DNA of 64,000 bases from Phoma sp. XZ068 (lineage: Eukaryota; Ascomycota; Dothideomycetes; Pleosporales; Didymellaceae). The notes beneath the pieces are model-generated. The model had not been told where the DNA came from. It did no database searches and saw only the letters and a program-made list of their open reading frames with translations. The translations under genes were made by a program, and so were the position numbers. The DNA is taken from positions 62,001-126,000 of the forward strand of contig RBKR01000008.1 of the NCBI GenBank assembly GCA_004835665.1, written 5' to 3'. The number at the start of each line of letters is the position of its first letter. Within the stretch, counting starts at the first letter, position 1. This document shows, piece by piece, positions 9,651-20,329 of the stretch.

Positions 9651-10970
9651 GGCGAGAGGAGAGATGAAAGAGCGAAAAAAATGGGGTGTCTAGCACAGAC
9701 ATTTTAGTCAATTATGCACTGCCCAGTACAGGTTGTCATGTGTACGAAGCATACGGTTCAACCGCTACACTGCAGGTAGCTAGGTACCTGTTGCTGGGGA
9801 ACGAAATGTGGGGTACCAAGGTAGCCTCCTGCAGCTACAGTGAGACCCACAATTCTACACAAGCTCTAGACACCCCACTCGATCACAATGTTGATCAAAT
9901 CTCTCTTCCCTTCACGTCTTGTAAACAGTTCCTGTTAATCTCATTTACACCCTTCTCAATCACTCTGTGTCCAAAAACTACTTACTCCCAATCTGTCGGC
10001 AATTTTGCACTGTTGTCGCCGTGGCCAAAGGACCGCACATTGCTATCTTGAGATGCAAATGTCATCTCCTTTATTGCAATGAAGTTGGGCGGGCTGTTGC
10101 AGCCAGATAAAGGCGTGCGTGCGATACTGTCTGCACATGCACTGGTTTAACCGATGGCACATGCGATCTTTCGAATCCATGTGGACCAGACCCACCCTTT
10201 CGTCAAATTACTTCGCAAAAAGGCGCAAACGGTTCGCCCTTTCCCTTGTAGGATTGTCAATGCGTTACCTCAGGAAGTCAGGCCTAGCCGTTCAGAGTGC
10301 AATTAGTAGTGCATTTTCGTGCGGCAAGTAAAGTATATATTCTCTTCAAAGCTTCGATGATACTATCACTTCTAACAAGTGATATAAGATTGAGTACAGC
10401 TTCTTTTTTATTCCGTCCGGTTTCATTCATCACCTGCCGTGCAAGGCACGCAGGATTGATTGGTGTTCTCCTCTGATTTGGCCGCTTACGCGGAGTCAGC
10501 AACTCCTCTCCACACATGTGTCGCAGATTTCAACCGAATTGTCGCTGATACATGTTACCATGCCCGTGTATCTACAAAGAACTTGAGAAAGAGGCCTGTT
10601 TGCCAGAGCGAATCTTGAAATTTCTCGCGCTTGCTGGCTACGCTTGAATGTGGTTTAGGCGGCGCGGTGGCGAGGGTTTGAAGTCGCGCGCCGTCCCGAT
10701 TACCGCAGGACAACAGTCAAAACAAGGCGTGCAAGTGCATAGCCACTTCATAACTCACTGACCACTCGGAAGCCCTACATTGGTGACGTTTTGGCGCTTG
10801 CATCCCGCCTTTTCCCATCAGAGCGATAGCTCAGCCCGCGCCGCACGTTCTCACCAGAAACCACTGCCTCATAACTGGGCTTCAGAATTCAGTCTGATTC
10901 AGAAAGACGCCCTCGATGTTAGACTAACCTGGAGCACTGCTACAAACCGACGCGCCTGGAAAAGCCATCC
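9651..10970. other. Intergenic promoter region, no gene seen
   Basis: A 1.3-kb stretch between the divergent bZIP and P450 genes. Around 9775-9825 there are GGTACC and AGGTAGC-type palindromic short motifs. No coding frame with protein character was recognised. The first and last few hundred bases should hold the two promoters. Confidence 0.4.
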
Positions 10971-12758
10971 ATGACAACTTCTCCACCTACACACGTTTTG
11001 ATCATGGAGTTAGCTCCATACCTGCTGCAATTTGCGCTGCGGCTTGCCGCGACTCTGTGCACAGGCGCTGTATCATACGTTCTATGGCTGATGTACAACA
11101 GACGAGTTCTTTTCAGTCGACTGAGAAACCAAGGATTCGTACGTTATTGCTCAATTCTGCTTACAAAGTCCACAAATTGACGTTGCGGTAGCCAATGCCG
11201 ACATGGAGTCCCGTGTCTGGTCATCTCGAACTTCTTCCGCCACAGCTTGAAAAGCTCCCAAAAGATGCTGGCCAGGAGTATCCTTTTGTGAGCCTCGCTC
11301 AAGATTTCCCTGACAGCGACGGCTTGTACTGTGTTGATCTGTGGCCGTTCTTTAGGCCGTTATTGGTAGTCTCGTCGCCGCAGATGGCCGTACAGGCATG
11401 CCAAGAGTACGACTTACCAAAGCCTGACATTCTGAAGACCTTCTTCGCGCCTATAGCCGGCGGCGAAGGCATGTTTGTTTCGAACGGCCAAGAGTGGAAA
11501 CGTCATAGAACGCTCTTCAACCCAGGGTTCAGTGCAGGTGCGACCTTGGAGCACACAGCACGGATTGTACAAGAGGCAGAGGTCTTCGTTGATATCATCC
11601 GAGATCATGCGAGGAAAGGTGACATGTTCTGTCTCGATGAACTGACATGTTGGTATATGATGGATGTGATCGGAGCCATCACGTTGTAAGTCTTTCGAAG
11701 TACTAATTCGACACTCTTAAGGCTGAGCGTCATGCAGGAACACTCGACTTGGCTCTCAGCGAGGCTTTAATCCACTTGCAAGCGCAATGCGAAGTCAAAT
11801 GGCTTGGCACATCCGAGCGGAAGAGTTAAATCCCTTCAAACGCTACAATCCAATGCGTTATTGGAGATACTACGACAACGGTCAGAAAATGAACAATTAC
11901 ATTTCCGCACGACTTGATGAAGCCTACGAAGAGTGGAAAACCTCTGATCCGACCTCATCAAAATCCAAGTCAGTAATCAACCTGGTCATGGATGGCTATA
12001 TGAGCGGAAAGGAAGCCCGAGCAACCCTAGATCCACATTTTCGAAAATGGGCTATTACTCAGATCAGAGAATTTCTATTCGTCGGACACGATTCTACTGC
12101 AGCAACAATAGTGTACTGCCTCTATCTTTTGTCTGAGAACAAGGCTGCTTTGGAAAGGATTCGCGTAGAACATGATACTGTTTTCGGTCCCGACTTCCGA
12201 GCTGCAGCAAAGGAGATCACAGAACAGCCACAATTGATCAACCAATTGCCTTTCACAACTGCAGTCATAAAAGAAGTCTTGCGACTATTTCCACCGGCAT
12301 CTGGACTTCGAGAAGGCCTCCCCGGGGTATCACTCAAAGACACGAAAGGAAATCTATATCCTACTGAAGGCCTCACCATCTGGATCCTCCACACTTCCAT
12401 ACATAGGAACCCACAGTTCTGGTCTCAGGCCGACTCCTTCCTCCCAGAGCGCTGGCTTGTTGCAGAAGGTGACCCGCTCTATCCTCCTCGGGGCGGATGG
12501 CGTCCTTTCGAGTTTGGTCCACGAAATTGTATTGGGCAAGCGCTGGTTATGCTGGATATTAAGATCGCGCTCGTGATGATTATCCGCGAGTTCGATATCA
12601 AGAATGCGTATGGCGAATTCGACATGATCCATCGATCGAAGGGAATCAAGACGGTCAAGGGCGAGCGTGCGTATCAGATATCTCAAGGAGCAGCCCATCC
12701 TGCAGACGGGTTCCCGTGTCGCGTTTCGTTGAGGAGTGATAGTAGCGCTTCACTATAG
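10971..12758 (+). CDS. Cytochrome P450 (resembles CYP59/StcS-type secondary-metabolite P450s)
   Basis: Exons 10971-11138, 11192-11685 and 11738-12758 join in phase (introns of 53 and 52 bp with GT/AG ends) to 560 residues. An N-terminal membrane anchor lies near residues 12-41. The following region (PMPTWSPVSGHLELLP, from residue 57) resembles the StcS/AflN-like CYP59 family from memory. P450 landmarks: I-helix FVGHDST, K-helix KEVLR with ExxR, PERW, and the haem loop FEFGPRNCIGQ with Cys about 485. It should be an ER-anchored haem-thiolate monooxygenase. The acyltransferase gene 1 kb downstream on the same strand suggests a small biosynthetic unit. No polyketide or peptide synthase is in the window. 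The P450 call is firm; the subfamily is moderate. Confidence 0.9.
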
Positions 12759-13752
12759 GCAAGACAGAATTTGTACGGCATAGCAACCAGTACACGCTAT
12801 TTGAACGGCTCACCCACCTGGCCAACGTTCGCAGTCTTCCCCTTTTCATCTTTGAGCCAGAATAGAGATTGTTCAACGCTGCAGCAACAATTGAAGAAAA
12901 TTGGCAGGAGTGTAAGGGGGCCTGACCCTTTCTCGATACAGCCCTCCAAAACCAGACGGCATGTAAGGCGACTGGGGTGGTCTTGCCTGTTCTGGCGTAT
13001 TTCTAACATACTAGATGCGCCCTAGGGATTGTTAGTAGAAGCCTATTGTTTAACCCCGCGCAATTTATTATGTAACATGTCATTGGTATAACATACACAC
13101 GATATGGGGTTACTCAAATATACTACGGGACTATAGTAGAGCTAGTATAGAATCTTATATAGCCCTAACGGACAGCTAGCCCTCCCTAGGTAGTACGCGA
13201 TTACTAGCCATTAAATTAGTCCAGTATCCTATTTCATAGTTGTAGTGATGTGCTAGTAATTAGCAATAATTGATATTCCTATTGCTTACATGCTATCATG
13301 TTCGACAAATATCAATGACTACCCGCGCGAGTCCTCTGGTAGTCTTCCCAATTTTCATTCATCGCAGAAGGAGAAATAAGTAAGTCGAGCTTCTTTTCTA
13401 GAGTAATTTTAAAAGTGGTTCAGTTCTGCCAGACACTGGCTGCTGAAATCGATAACAGATGATGCGATAGGGGCTTTTCCTCTGTTTTGGAGTTATTAGA
13501 GCACGCTGACAAGTGCGAGTGTCTCGTTGGTTCTTGCCTTACAACCCACATCTTTGCGACAACTAACTGACTCAGATCGTCGAGTACAGTCCGGCCGAGC
13601 TAGGATCCGAAACCCGGCATGAACCACTAAGCGAGCCCCTATCCGGAGTTGCCGCCGAGACATATCACTTCAGATAACTTCAACAGCGGACAATCACGGT
13701 AAACCAAATCCTAGCCATCCTCAACGTTGAGGTCTGAGTTTTAAAAATCGCC
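12759..13752. other. Intergenic with AT-rich core
   Basis: Between the P450 and the acyltransferase. The core, about 13040-13330, is rich in TA steps (CTAGTA, TATAGT) unlike the flanking genes and reads like an old mutated repeat or RIP-affected sequence. No gene is visible. The last 300 bases should contain the acyltransferase promoter. Confidence 0.4.
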
Positions 13753-15299
13753 GTGATGAACTTCTTCAAACTATTCCCAAGTCAATCGCCGCAGGAAGCA
13801 CCGCCAACGTTTGATGGCGATGAGGTCTACCCAGTGCATGCTTTAGACGATACCAAGACTTTCCGCAACATCCTAATCACAGGGACATTATGCTTCAACG
13901 ATGTACTAGACGCGGACAAGCTGCGGGAGTCGCTATCACAATTGCTGGAGATTGGAGACTGGCGAAAGCTGGGCGGGCGGTTGAGGCTGAATGTAAGGAC
14001 ACGTGAAAAGTGTGCTTTTGGAGACTTGCGACTAATATTTCACTGAAGAAAACCGGTGCATTGGAGATTCACGCGCCTCGCTCATTCACAGCCGAACGGC
14101 CAGCGTTTTCGTACAGCCATGCGAATCATGACATTGCGGTTGAGGAACACGAACTGGCCAGAAGACTTCCCAAGCCTAGAGGAGATACATCAATTTGGCC
14201 GGCACCGCATGAGTTTGCTGACCTGGCGTCTCGATCTGATGCGCCTGCAACTATGCAAGACTTACTCTTACCGGATACACCACAGATGGCAGTCCACATC
14301 ACGTCTTTCACCAACGCGACCTTTGTCGCACTCTCCTGGCCTCATACGCTGATGGATATTATGGGGCAGCACGCGTTTCTCAACGCCTGGTCCTTGGTCC
14401 TAGCGGGTCGAGAGGCCGAAGTGCCGCCTGTTCTCGGTGCGCAAAAGGACGAGCTATCCACGATTGTTGACAACTCTGCGGACAAGACCGAAGAACACAT
14501 TCTCAAATCGAAGCAACTTAAGGGTCTAGCGATGATGAAGTTCGGGGCGCTGTTCGCTTGGGAGATGCTTACGGGACCTACGCCAGAGACACGTACAGTT
14601 TGTCTGTCCAAGACAGCGATAGCCAAGCTACGATCACAAGCCGAAGAGAGTCTCCCTGATTCGGGAGACGAGAAGCCATTCATCAGCGACGGAGATCTTC
14701 TTACTGCATGGACGGTACGCGCAGTCGCAACATCGCTGACACGTCCTCGGCCTGTGACGGCCCTGCACCCAATGAACGTGCGATTCCGACTACCCGCGCT
14801 CATTAACGCGAAAGGAGTGTACCTGCAGAACATGCTAGTGCCTGGTTTTACATTTATTGCGCCGGAGGTTGCAACTGGTCCGTTGGGTCCAACCGCACTA
14901 AGCAATCGACAGCAGCTCATGCCGCAAGCAACTGAACCGCAAGTCCTAGCAAGTCTGCGCGACATGCGCGAGACAGGTGAATCGTCCACCCTGCTCTACA
15001 GCGATTCAGACGCCGTGTTGTTGCCGTTTACAGATTGGACAAAGGCCAAGCTTTTCAACGTGGCAAACTTCAGTCCTGCTGTCGTTCGTGCTGGAGACAG
15101 TTCCCAGACAAGAAGCAATCCACCAGGCACGCCAGTTTTCCACCACGCATCATCCAGGCGGCCCAACACGACAGCGAGGCTGATGGTTGTCATCCTGGGG
15201 AAGGACCACGGGGAGAATATTTGGCTCACATTGACGATGTCGCCACTTGCGTGGGCGAATATTGAGAGCAGCCTGCAGGAACTCGGTCAGCCGAAGTGA
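13753..15299 (+). CDS. BAHD/transferase-family acyltransferase
   Basis: Exons 13753-13992 and 14049-15299 join in phase across a 56-bp intron (GTAAGG to TGAAG) to give 496 residues. The catalytic HxxxD motif is present as WPHTLMD, His about 179 and Asp about 183. It is preceded by the strand SFTNATFVALS, as in PF02458 acyltransferases such as trichothecene 3-O-acetyltransferase relatives. The plant DFGWG motif is not seen, which is usual in divergent fungal members. It should move an acyl group from CoA to a hydroxyl or amine of a small molecule. It is co-oriented with the P450 upstream, which fits a tailoring pair. Acceptor unknown. Confidence 0.85.
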
Positions 15300-16923
15300 G
15301 GCAAGGGAAGGGCGTTCCATTTCTTATTCGAACCCTGGTAGGGCACTGCAAAACCTTCCTACGTTCGCTTGTGATCAGTGTCTCTATCACAGTGAGATTT
15401 CCTAGCCCAAGGCATGATTGAACCTTCGTGTTCTGTCGCTCAACCCAGGCAGGCCGTATTCATGATAGCTAATCATTGCCATACTGAGCATATATCTGAG
15501 GAGACTGTAATTCTAGAATACAACCATTTTGAGCATTTTCGTGACTGATCGCGTCCACCAATCCTGGACTTTGTAAGACATTCCTTACGTATAGATCGAT
15601 CCAAAAATACTGAAATATGGGGGTTTTGGTTGCTGTCTTCGTTGGTGCGGAAACCTGATTAGACAAATCTTGGAAAAGTCAGGCGAGGTGCCCAGACAGC
15701 CGACAGCGCAACATGCTTAAAGTCGTTCTTCCGTGGGGCCACAATTAGCCTTGTGTGCAAATCAATGATGTTAGGACTTGGCCCATAGATTTGCGGGGCT
15801 CTAAACTGTTTTCATGTCCACCATTATCATGCCTCCCGAATACTACGTCGCACTCAATTTTATCAAGCACTAATACCTGCTTTGACGAAAAGCGCTAACC
15901 AGGGGCAAACATCCCGCAAGGGAAGTTAGGAATCGCTTGGGAGCCCCCCCCTTCAACGGCTTGATCTTTAATATCGCTTGGGTTTATAACGCTCACAGGT
16001 GAAGAAAATGCACCCGAGCGCAGTTTCGTCCTTTTGTCGGGTTATGACCTAGATTTTCCGTTCATATCCTTCATACTCGTGTTTCTTCGATATGATTTGT
16101 TACTGGGCTTTATTCTGGCATGATTAGTGCAGCATTTTGCCCTGACTCGTCGAATGTATTACTCGAAGAAGTTCCAGCTAGGACCATCACCGCAACCACG
16201 AATCTGGATGGTCACAGGTTTGCAGCTGATTAGCGATGCGGAGGTTGTCAATTCGACCTCCAAGCATACTTCCACGTCAGCATAAGTCTAGCTCCATTCT
16301 TGATCAAGTCCCTGCAATCGCCACAATACATTTCTTGGAGGGTCAAATGGAGTTTTAGTTAGCACATCTGCCTCACGAACGAACACTGAAGATATTAGCT
16401 ATTAAGACGAGGGCAGCAAAATCTGGGCTGCGCAGTTTGCACCCTCAATGTGAAGTATAAGCCCACATGCGAGACTGGTGGTGACGGGCTTGGTGAAGAT
16501 GAGGCTTGGTTCACTTTTCAGAATCCATCCGATCTCGGAGATGCCGGTACCAGAGTTAACGCTGGTGAAGAAGCTCTAGTTCATGAGGCTGTTGAAATTC
16601 GAGGTCTGGAGCGTATGTTCGATATCGAAGAGGGATTTAACATGGATGAACTACTTGCAACTATGCTGGATGTGGACTGGCAGTCTTTGATTGAACTGAC
16701 TTATTACTCATAGCCTGGTCCGACAGTGGTGCACCGTCCTGTTTTTGAGTTCGATATTCCTGAAAAATTGATCCAGAAACACTTTAGTGTCGTGTTTTCT
16801 GGATGGGCAGCATACGTCTAAGTGCGCAAATGCGTTGACCGTATAGAGCTTTGGGCATAGAAGTTTATCATGATGCCATGCTTCGTCATCAATGCACAGC
16901 CTATTGAAAATTTGTAGACTTCT
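15300..16923. other. Intergenic, one possible gene remnant
   Basis: Between the acyltransferase and the 3' end of the caspase-like gene. Apart from an acidic 87-codon frame at 16450-16713, described separately, nothing was recognised. A poly-C run lies at about 15944-15950. Confidence 0.4.
16450..16713 (+). pseudogene. Possible C-terminal remnant of an unknown acidic protein
   Basis: An 87-codon frame with clear protein-like composition. The second half (MFDIEEGFNMDELLATMLDV) alternates acidic and hydrophobic residues and resembles the acidic tail of a fungal transcriptional regulator. No upstream exon or DNA-binding domain was found on either side. It may be a broken gene end or chance. Confidence 0.25.
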
Positions 16924-18939
16924 CTAGTTTGCCCGCGTGCGCACTGTGAGTTTCAACGTGTTCCATTGAGTCTGCGGTCCGCTCACGCTTATGCTCCCAT
17001 CTCGACTCTGGATGTCCTGTAGTCTCTCGAGCTCGTTGGTGCCGAAACCAGTCACCGGCAGACTTGGCATTACTATGTCATCCCATGATACCACTTCAAC
17101 GCCAGTCGATATGAACGCCACCACAAGGTCCTCAATCTCCGCATCGTCAGTGGGTCGACTACTTTCGGGTATGGTGAATGTAGTGTCGAATTCTACAGGA
17201 TCTGCAGTCAGAGGCAGATATGGCCTTCCTTCGGCTGAGCTCGGAACCCATTTTCGAATGCTCCAAGAAGCCTGGAAACAGAAAATCGAAACATTGGCTC
17301 GTTGAATATATTCATTTGAAAAGCAAAATTTTACTATCTCATTTTCAGAACACAACAACGGTGTGTCCTGGCTCGAATCAGCGGTCTCTGTGGCAGCAAC
17401 GAAGTCGAAATGATCAGTATTCAAGCGCAGGAAGCCTCTAGGTCCATTTGCGAGTTTTTGGAGCTCCATGTATCGTGCTAGATGATGGATAGTGTATGCA
17501 AGCTTGGTAATTGCACCCTGGCCGTTGGAGAGGATCCAGGGAAGTCTAGAAAGTCTTCTGTTTTCTGCTTGGATGTCGAAAGTCTCGTCGCCGTTCATGT
17601 AGATATGAAACTTCGTGGGGGAGCAAGGATCTTCAGTTAACAACAACCTGTAGTTCCTCTCCGCAATTTCAGTCTGCAGTTGTTCCCTGAAGGGGCTGCA
17701 CTGTGGCGAGAGCCACACATGACAATGCTGATCAAGGGCCCACTGATTCAACCTAGCGATGGATCCATCCTTTATGTCAATCTCCGGGCTCTTCAAAATG
17801 GCTGTACAGTTGACACTCCCAACCGTTTTGACCTCGGCTTTGCAAATGGGCTCTTCTGCTGTTGGGTTGGCAAAGATATCATAGATTGTACCAACACGAA
17901 CTCCTTGAGCGCCACCCGCCTCAATCATGATCTGGTCTCCATCCGGTTTAACAACATGGAACGGCTTTGGACGGGCTAGGTCGTGTCCGAAAAAAGCGTA
18001 GGAACCATCACCATATAACATTGGGTTTTGCATGTCTCCATATTTGCGGATGGCTTCCTGAACCTGGTTCATAACATGTGAATGTGCCGGCCAATTCGCT
18101 TCAAGTGTGGTTTCCAAAACACTGACAAGGTAATGTGTTAGGATGCCGTTGACCTTCCCGGACGCTTTCAAGTACCGCTCACCAGCCGGCTGGAAGGTCT
18201 GACAGGCAGTCAGAACTGTTGATCCAACGGGGTTCGAGAGCCAGCATCTCTTTACCGTTTCCGAATCCCGGAACTTATTCTCGGTATCCGCATTTTCTGC
18301 GGCTTTGTCTGCAACGAGATCAGATTCCAATATCTTCTCGTCGGTCGTATCAGGAATCGTTCGTAGGGTCGCATCACCGTTTCGAAAGCCACCGCCAGAA
18401 AAGCAACTGTCTAGGACGACAGTCACACGCAAACCAGCCTTGATCAACTCTTGCATTCGGACACCTAGTTGATATCCTGTGAGGTAAGGCTTCCCAGCCA
18501 TCACATCTGTCATGACCAGAGCTGCACCCATCAATGGACTGTCCTCAGTGCCTTTCGTTCCTGGAGGCAGTCTCTGACGCTGTATGCCATGGCCAGAGAA
18601 GTGAAAAAAGACAAGGTCTGCCCGTTGAGCAGATGCCAAGATATTGTCCAGCGCAGTATCGATATTCGCCTTGGTAGGCCAGGTATTCTCAGGCTCGGTC
18701 GGCCTTTCCTTATCATTGCGCTGAGGCTTACTTGCCGTCAGTTTAGTGACGTTGTTATCGGGAACACCGGCACGTTGAAGAAGATTCGCGATAACTTCCA
18801 CGTCGTTGACGCAGCCGTTGAGTGAAGGGTACTGAATTGTTCGCTCCTCAGTATCTCTGTGTGTACCGGGGATGTAGTAGTCTCCGCCACATAAAAGAGC
18901 CCATCTCTGAGGAACAGGTATCTCTTTTAGAGCAGACAT
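16924..18939 (-). CDS. Caspase-like (peptidase C14) protein with long C-terminal extension
   Basis: The intronless frame encodes 671 residues. The N-terminal about 310 residues form a caspase-fold domain. The first strand (RWALLCGGDYY) is followed by the catalytic His motif FFHFSGHG with His 117 and by the catalytic Cys motif VVLDSCFSGG with Cys 179, both intact. Cys and His positions suit metacaspase-type C14 enzymes, which usually cleave after Arg/Lys and act in stress or cell-death pathways. The C-terminal half (about 340-671) is unfamiliar; it begins with a short beta-rich segment (GVRVGTIYDIF) and could be a sensor or substrate-binding part. No prodomain with Q/N-rich or zinc-finger character is present. 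The gene is head to head with a TPR-CHAT protease 1.39 kb away. Confidence 0.88.
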   Translation of the reverse strand: MSALKEIPVPQRWALLCGGDYYIPGTHRDTEERTIQYPSLNGCVNDVEVIANLLQRAGVPDNNVTKLTASKPQRNDKERPTEPENTWPTKANIDTALDNILASAQRADLVFFHFSGHGIQRQRLPPGTKGTEDSPLMGAALVMTDVMAGKPYLTGYQLGVRMQELIKAGLRVTVVLDSCFSGGGFRNGDATLRTIPDTTDEKILESDLVADKAAENADTENKFRDSETVKRCWLSNPVGSTVLTACQTFQPAGERYLKASGKVNGILTHYLVSVLETTLEANWPAHSHVMNQVQEAIRKYGDMQNPMLYGDGSYAFFGHDLARPKPFHVVKPDGDQIMIEAGGAQGVRVGTIYDIFANPTAEEPICKAEVKTVGSVNCTAILKSPEIDIKDGSIARLNQWALDQHCHVWLSPQCSPFREQLQTEIAERNYRLLLTEDPCSPTKFHIYMNGDETFDIQAENRRLSRLPWILSNGQGAITKLAYTIHHLARYMELQKLANGPRGFLRLNTDHFDFVAATETADSSQDTPLLCSENEIVKFCFSNEYIQRANVSIFCFQASWSIRKWVPSSAEGRPYLPLTADPVEFDTTFTIPESSRPTDDAEIEDLVVAFISTGVEVVSWDDIVMPSLPVTGFGTNELERLQDIQSRDGSISVSGPQTQWNTLKLTVRTRAN

Positions 18940-20329
18940 TCGTAGGTTGTACGTTGGTTGAAGGTGTAATAAGAGTTTAACTGAGTTGAGGTCAGAAGAA
19001 GTTGTTTCAGTGAGATGGATGATACTATAATTTCTATTTCTTGCTCACTATATACTCTTCAAAAAGTCCGGGCTGAATCAGTTCTTGCCCTTGTGTATGT
19101 TGGCAATAGATGCGACTGATCCTTCGCATCCTACTCCTGCTATCGATCGAATACCATTCGCTCAGTCTAGCGAGTCAGCCATTATTGGGTTATTGATATT
19201 CTGATCGGTGTCTCGACAAGCCTCGGAAGAATGCAACCGCCTTAACTCGACTGGAAAAGGAAAATGGCTCGAATTTGCCTTCAGCCTTGCTCGAAGCTTT
19301 GTTGCCGCCGTCTTATCCGAAGCTTTGCTTCGGAAACGCCGATGTGCTGTCATTCCCACGCAGTTTCAAGAACAAGATCTGTTTACAGGGGCAGCTGCGA
19401 GCCTTCTCAAGTCGAGAGAAACGCTTCTATAGGTTTACAACGATCAGTACCTACCTTTGTACCTACCGAGGTAGGTAGTAATACGTCATCGTGGAGGCGT
19501 TATTTGCGGCTTTTCTTGTAGCGATGGTCAATTGATAGTTATTCTTGACTACCTACATGCTAAAAGAGAAACAATCGAACTCACTTCTCTTCTCACGTCA
19601 CGTTTTGCCTGATCATCCGCGGCGACGGGAAGGTCGGTCCGCATGCGTGTTCGCTGGCTGATCGTCGGGCGGCCCGAACCTTGCCGAACTCCCGAAGCTT
19701 ATCCTCGACGTCATATGTTCTATGATTAAGAGAAGGGTTATCTGGCCAGGCTTAAGCATACATAACAGACCACGTATAGCAGGACTTCTGTATATCTGCG
19801 AGCTAATCGTCGGGCATCCCGAATGCCGCGGAGCCAGTAGGCATTGCTTCACTTTTAACCGAGCACGCACCTGAGAACTTCCAGTCCGGCTGAACCCAGA
19901 ACAGTTGCGCGCATTCTGTCACTAGTCCATTTCTCCTGCTCCAACAAATAGATTGGTATGGTTGTAGTTGCCCGCATAATTGGTCCAGACCAACATAGAG
20001 GGGAGGGGTGATGGCGAATGGTAGGTGATAGCTGCGGTCAACTGCAGAAGTGGCTTACATGAAGGATTGCGGTACTCTTGGGCCATGAAATCAGTAGGCA
20101 GCAAGAGCGGGGAAGCCGAAAGAAAGGACAAGGTTCATCATTGGATTGATGGTCCACATGGGCAGCTCCGGTGAAGTCTCTCTCTACGTACAAAAGACAT
20201 TAAGGGACTAGGGCGATATGTGCTTCACAGACGAGTGTGACAAGGTCTATCATTCAGCACATCAATACCTGCCAAACGTTGAAAATCAGTCACATACCAT
20301 CAGTGCCCTCCTTGCAACTTCAATCGACT
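18940..20329. other. Divergent promoter region between the two protease genes
   Basis: About 1.39 kb separates the start of the caspase-like gene (18939, minus) from the likely start of the TPR-CHAT gene (20330, plus). A perfect 8-bp inverted repeat, TACCTACC-GA-GGTAGGTA, lies at 19460-19477, preceded by further ACCTACC copies at about 19448. No third gene between them could be supported. Confidence 0.5.
19460..19477. repeat. Short palindrome in the protease divergent promoter
   Basis: TACCTACC followed by GA and its exact reverse complement GGTAGGTA. A further partial copy (TACCTACC) starts about 12 bp upstream. It could be a dimeric regulator site or the tip of a degraded terminal inverted repeat of a mobile element. 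Confidence 0.4.

Noticed and set aside
14342..14989. 215-codon minus-strand frame in the acyltransferase
   Set aside because: Shadow of the acyltransferase coding strand; no family resemblance.
20237..20329. Upstream ATG for the TPR-CHAT protein
   Set aside because: The extra 31 residues (MTRSIIQHINTCQ...) lack the helical character of the protein, while the ATG at 20330 begins a typical start; kept only as the outer limit.
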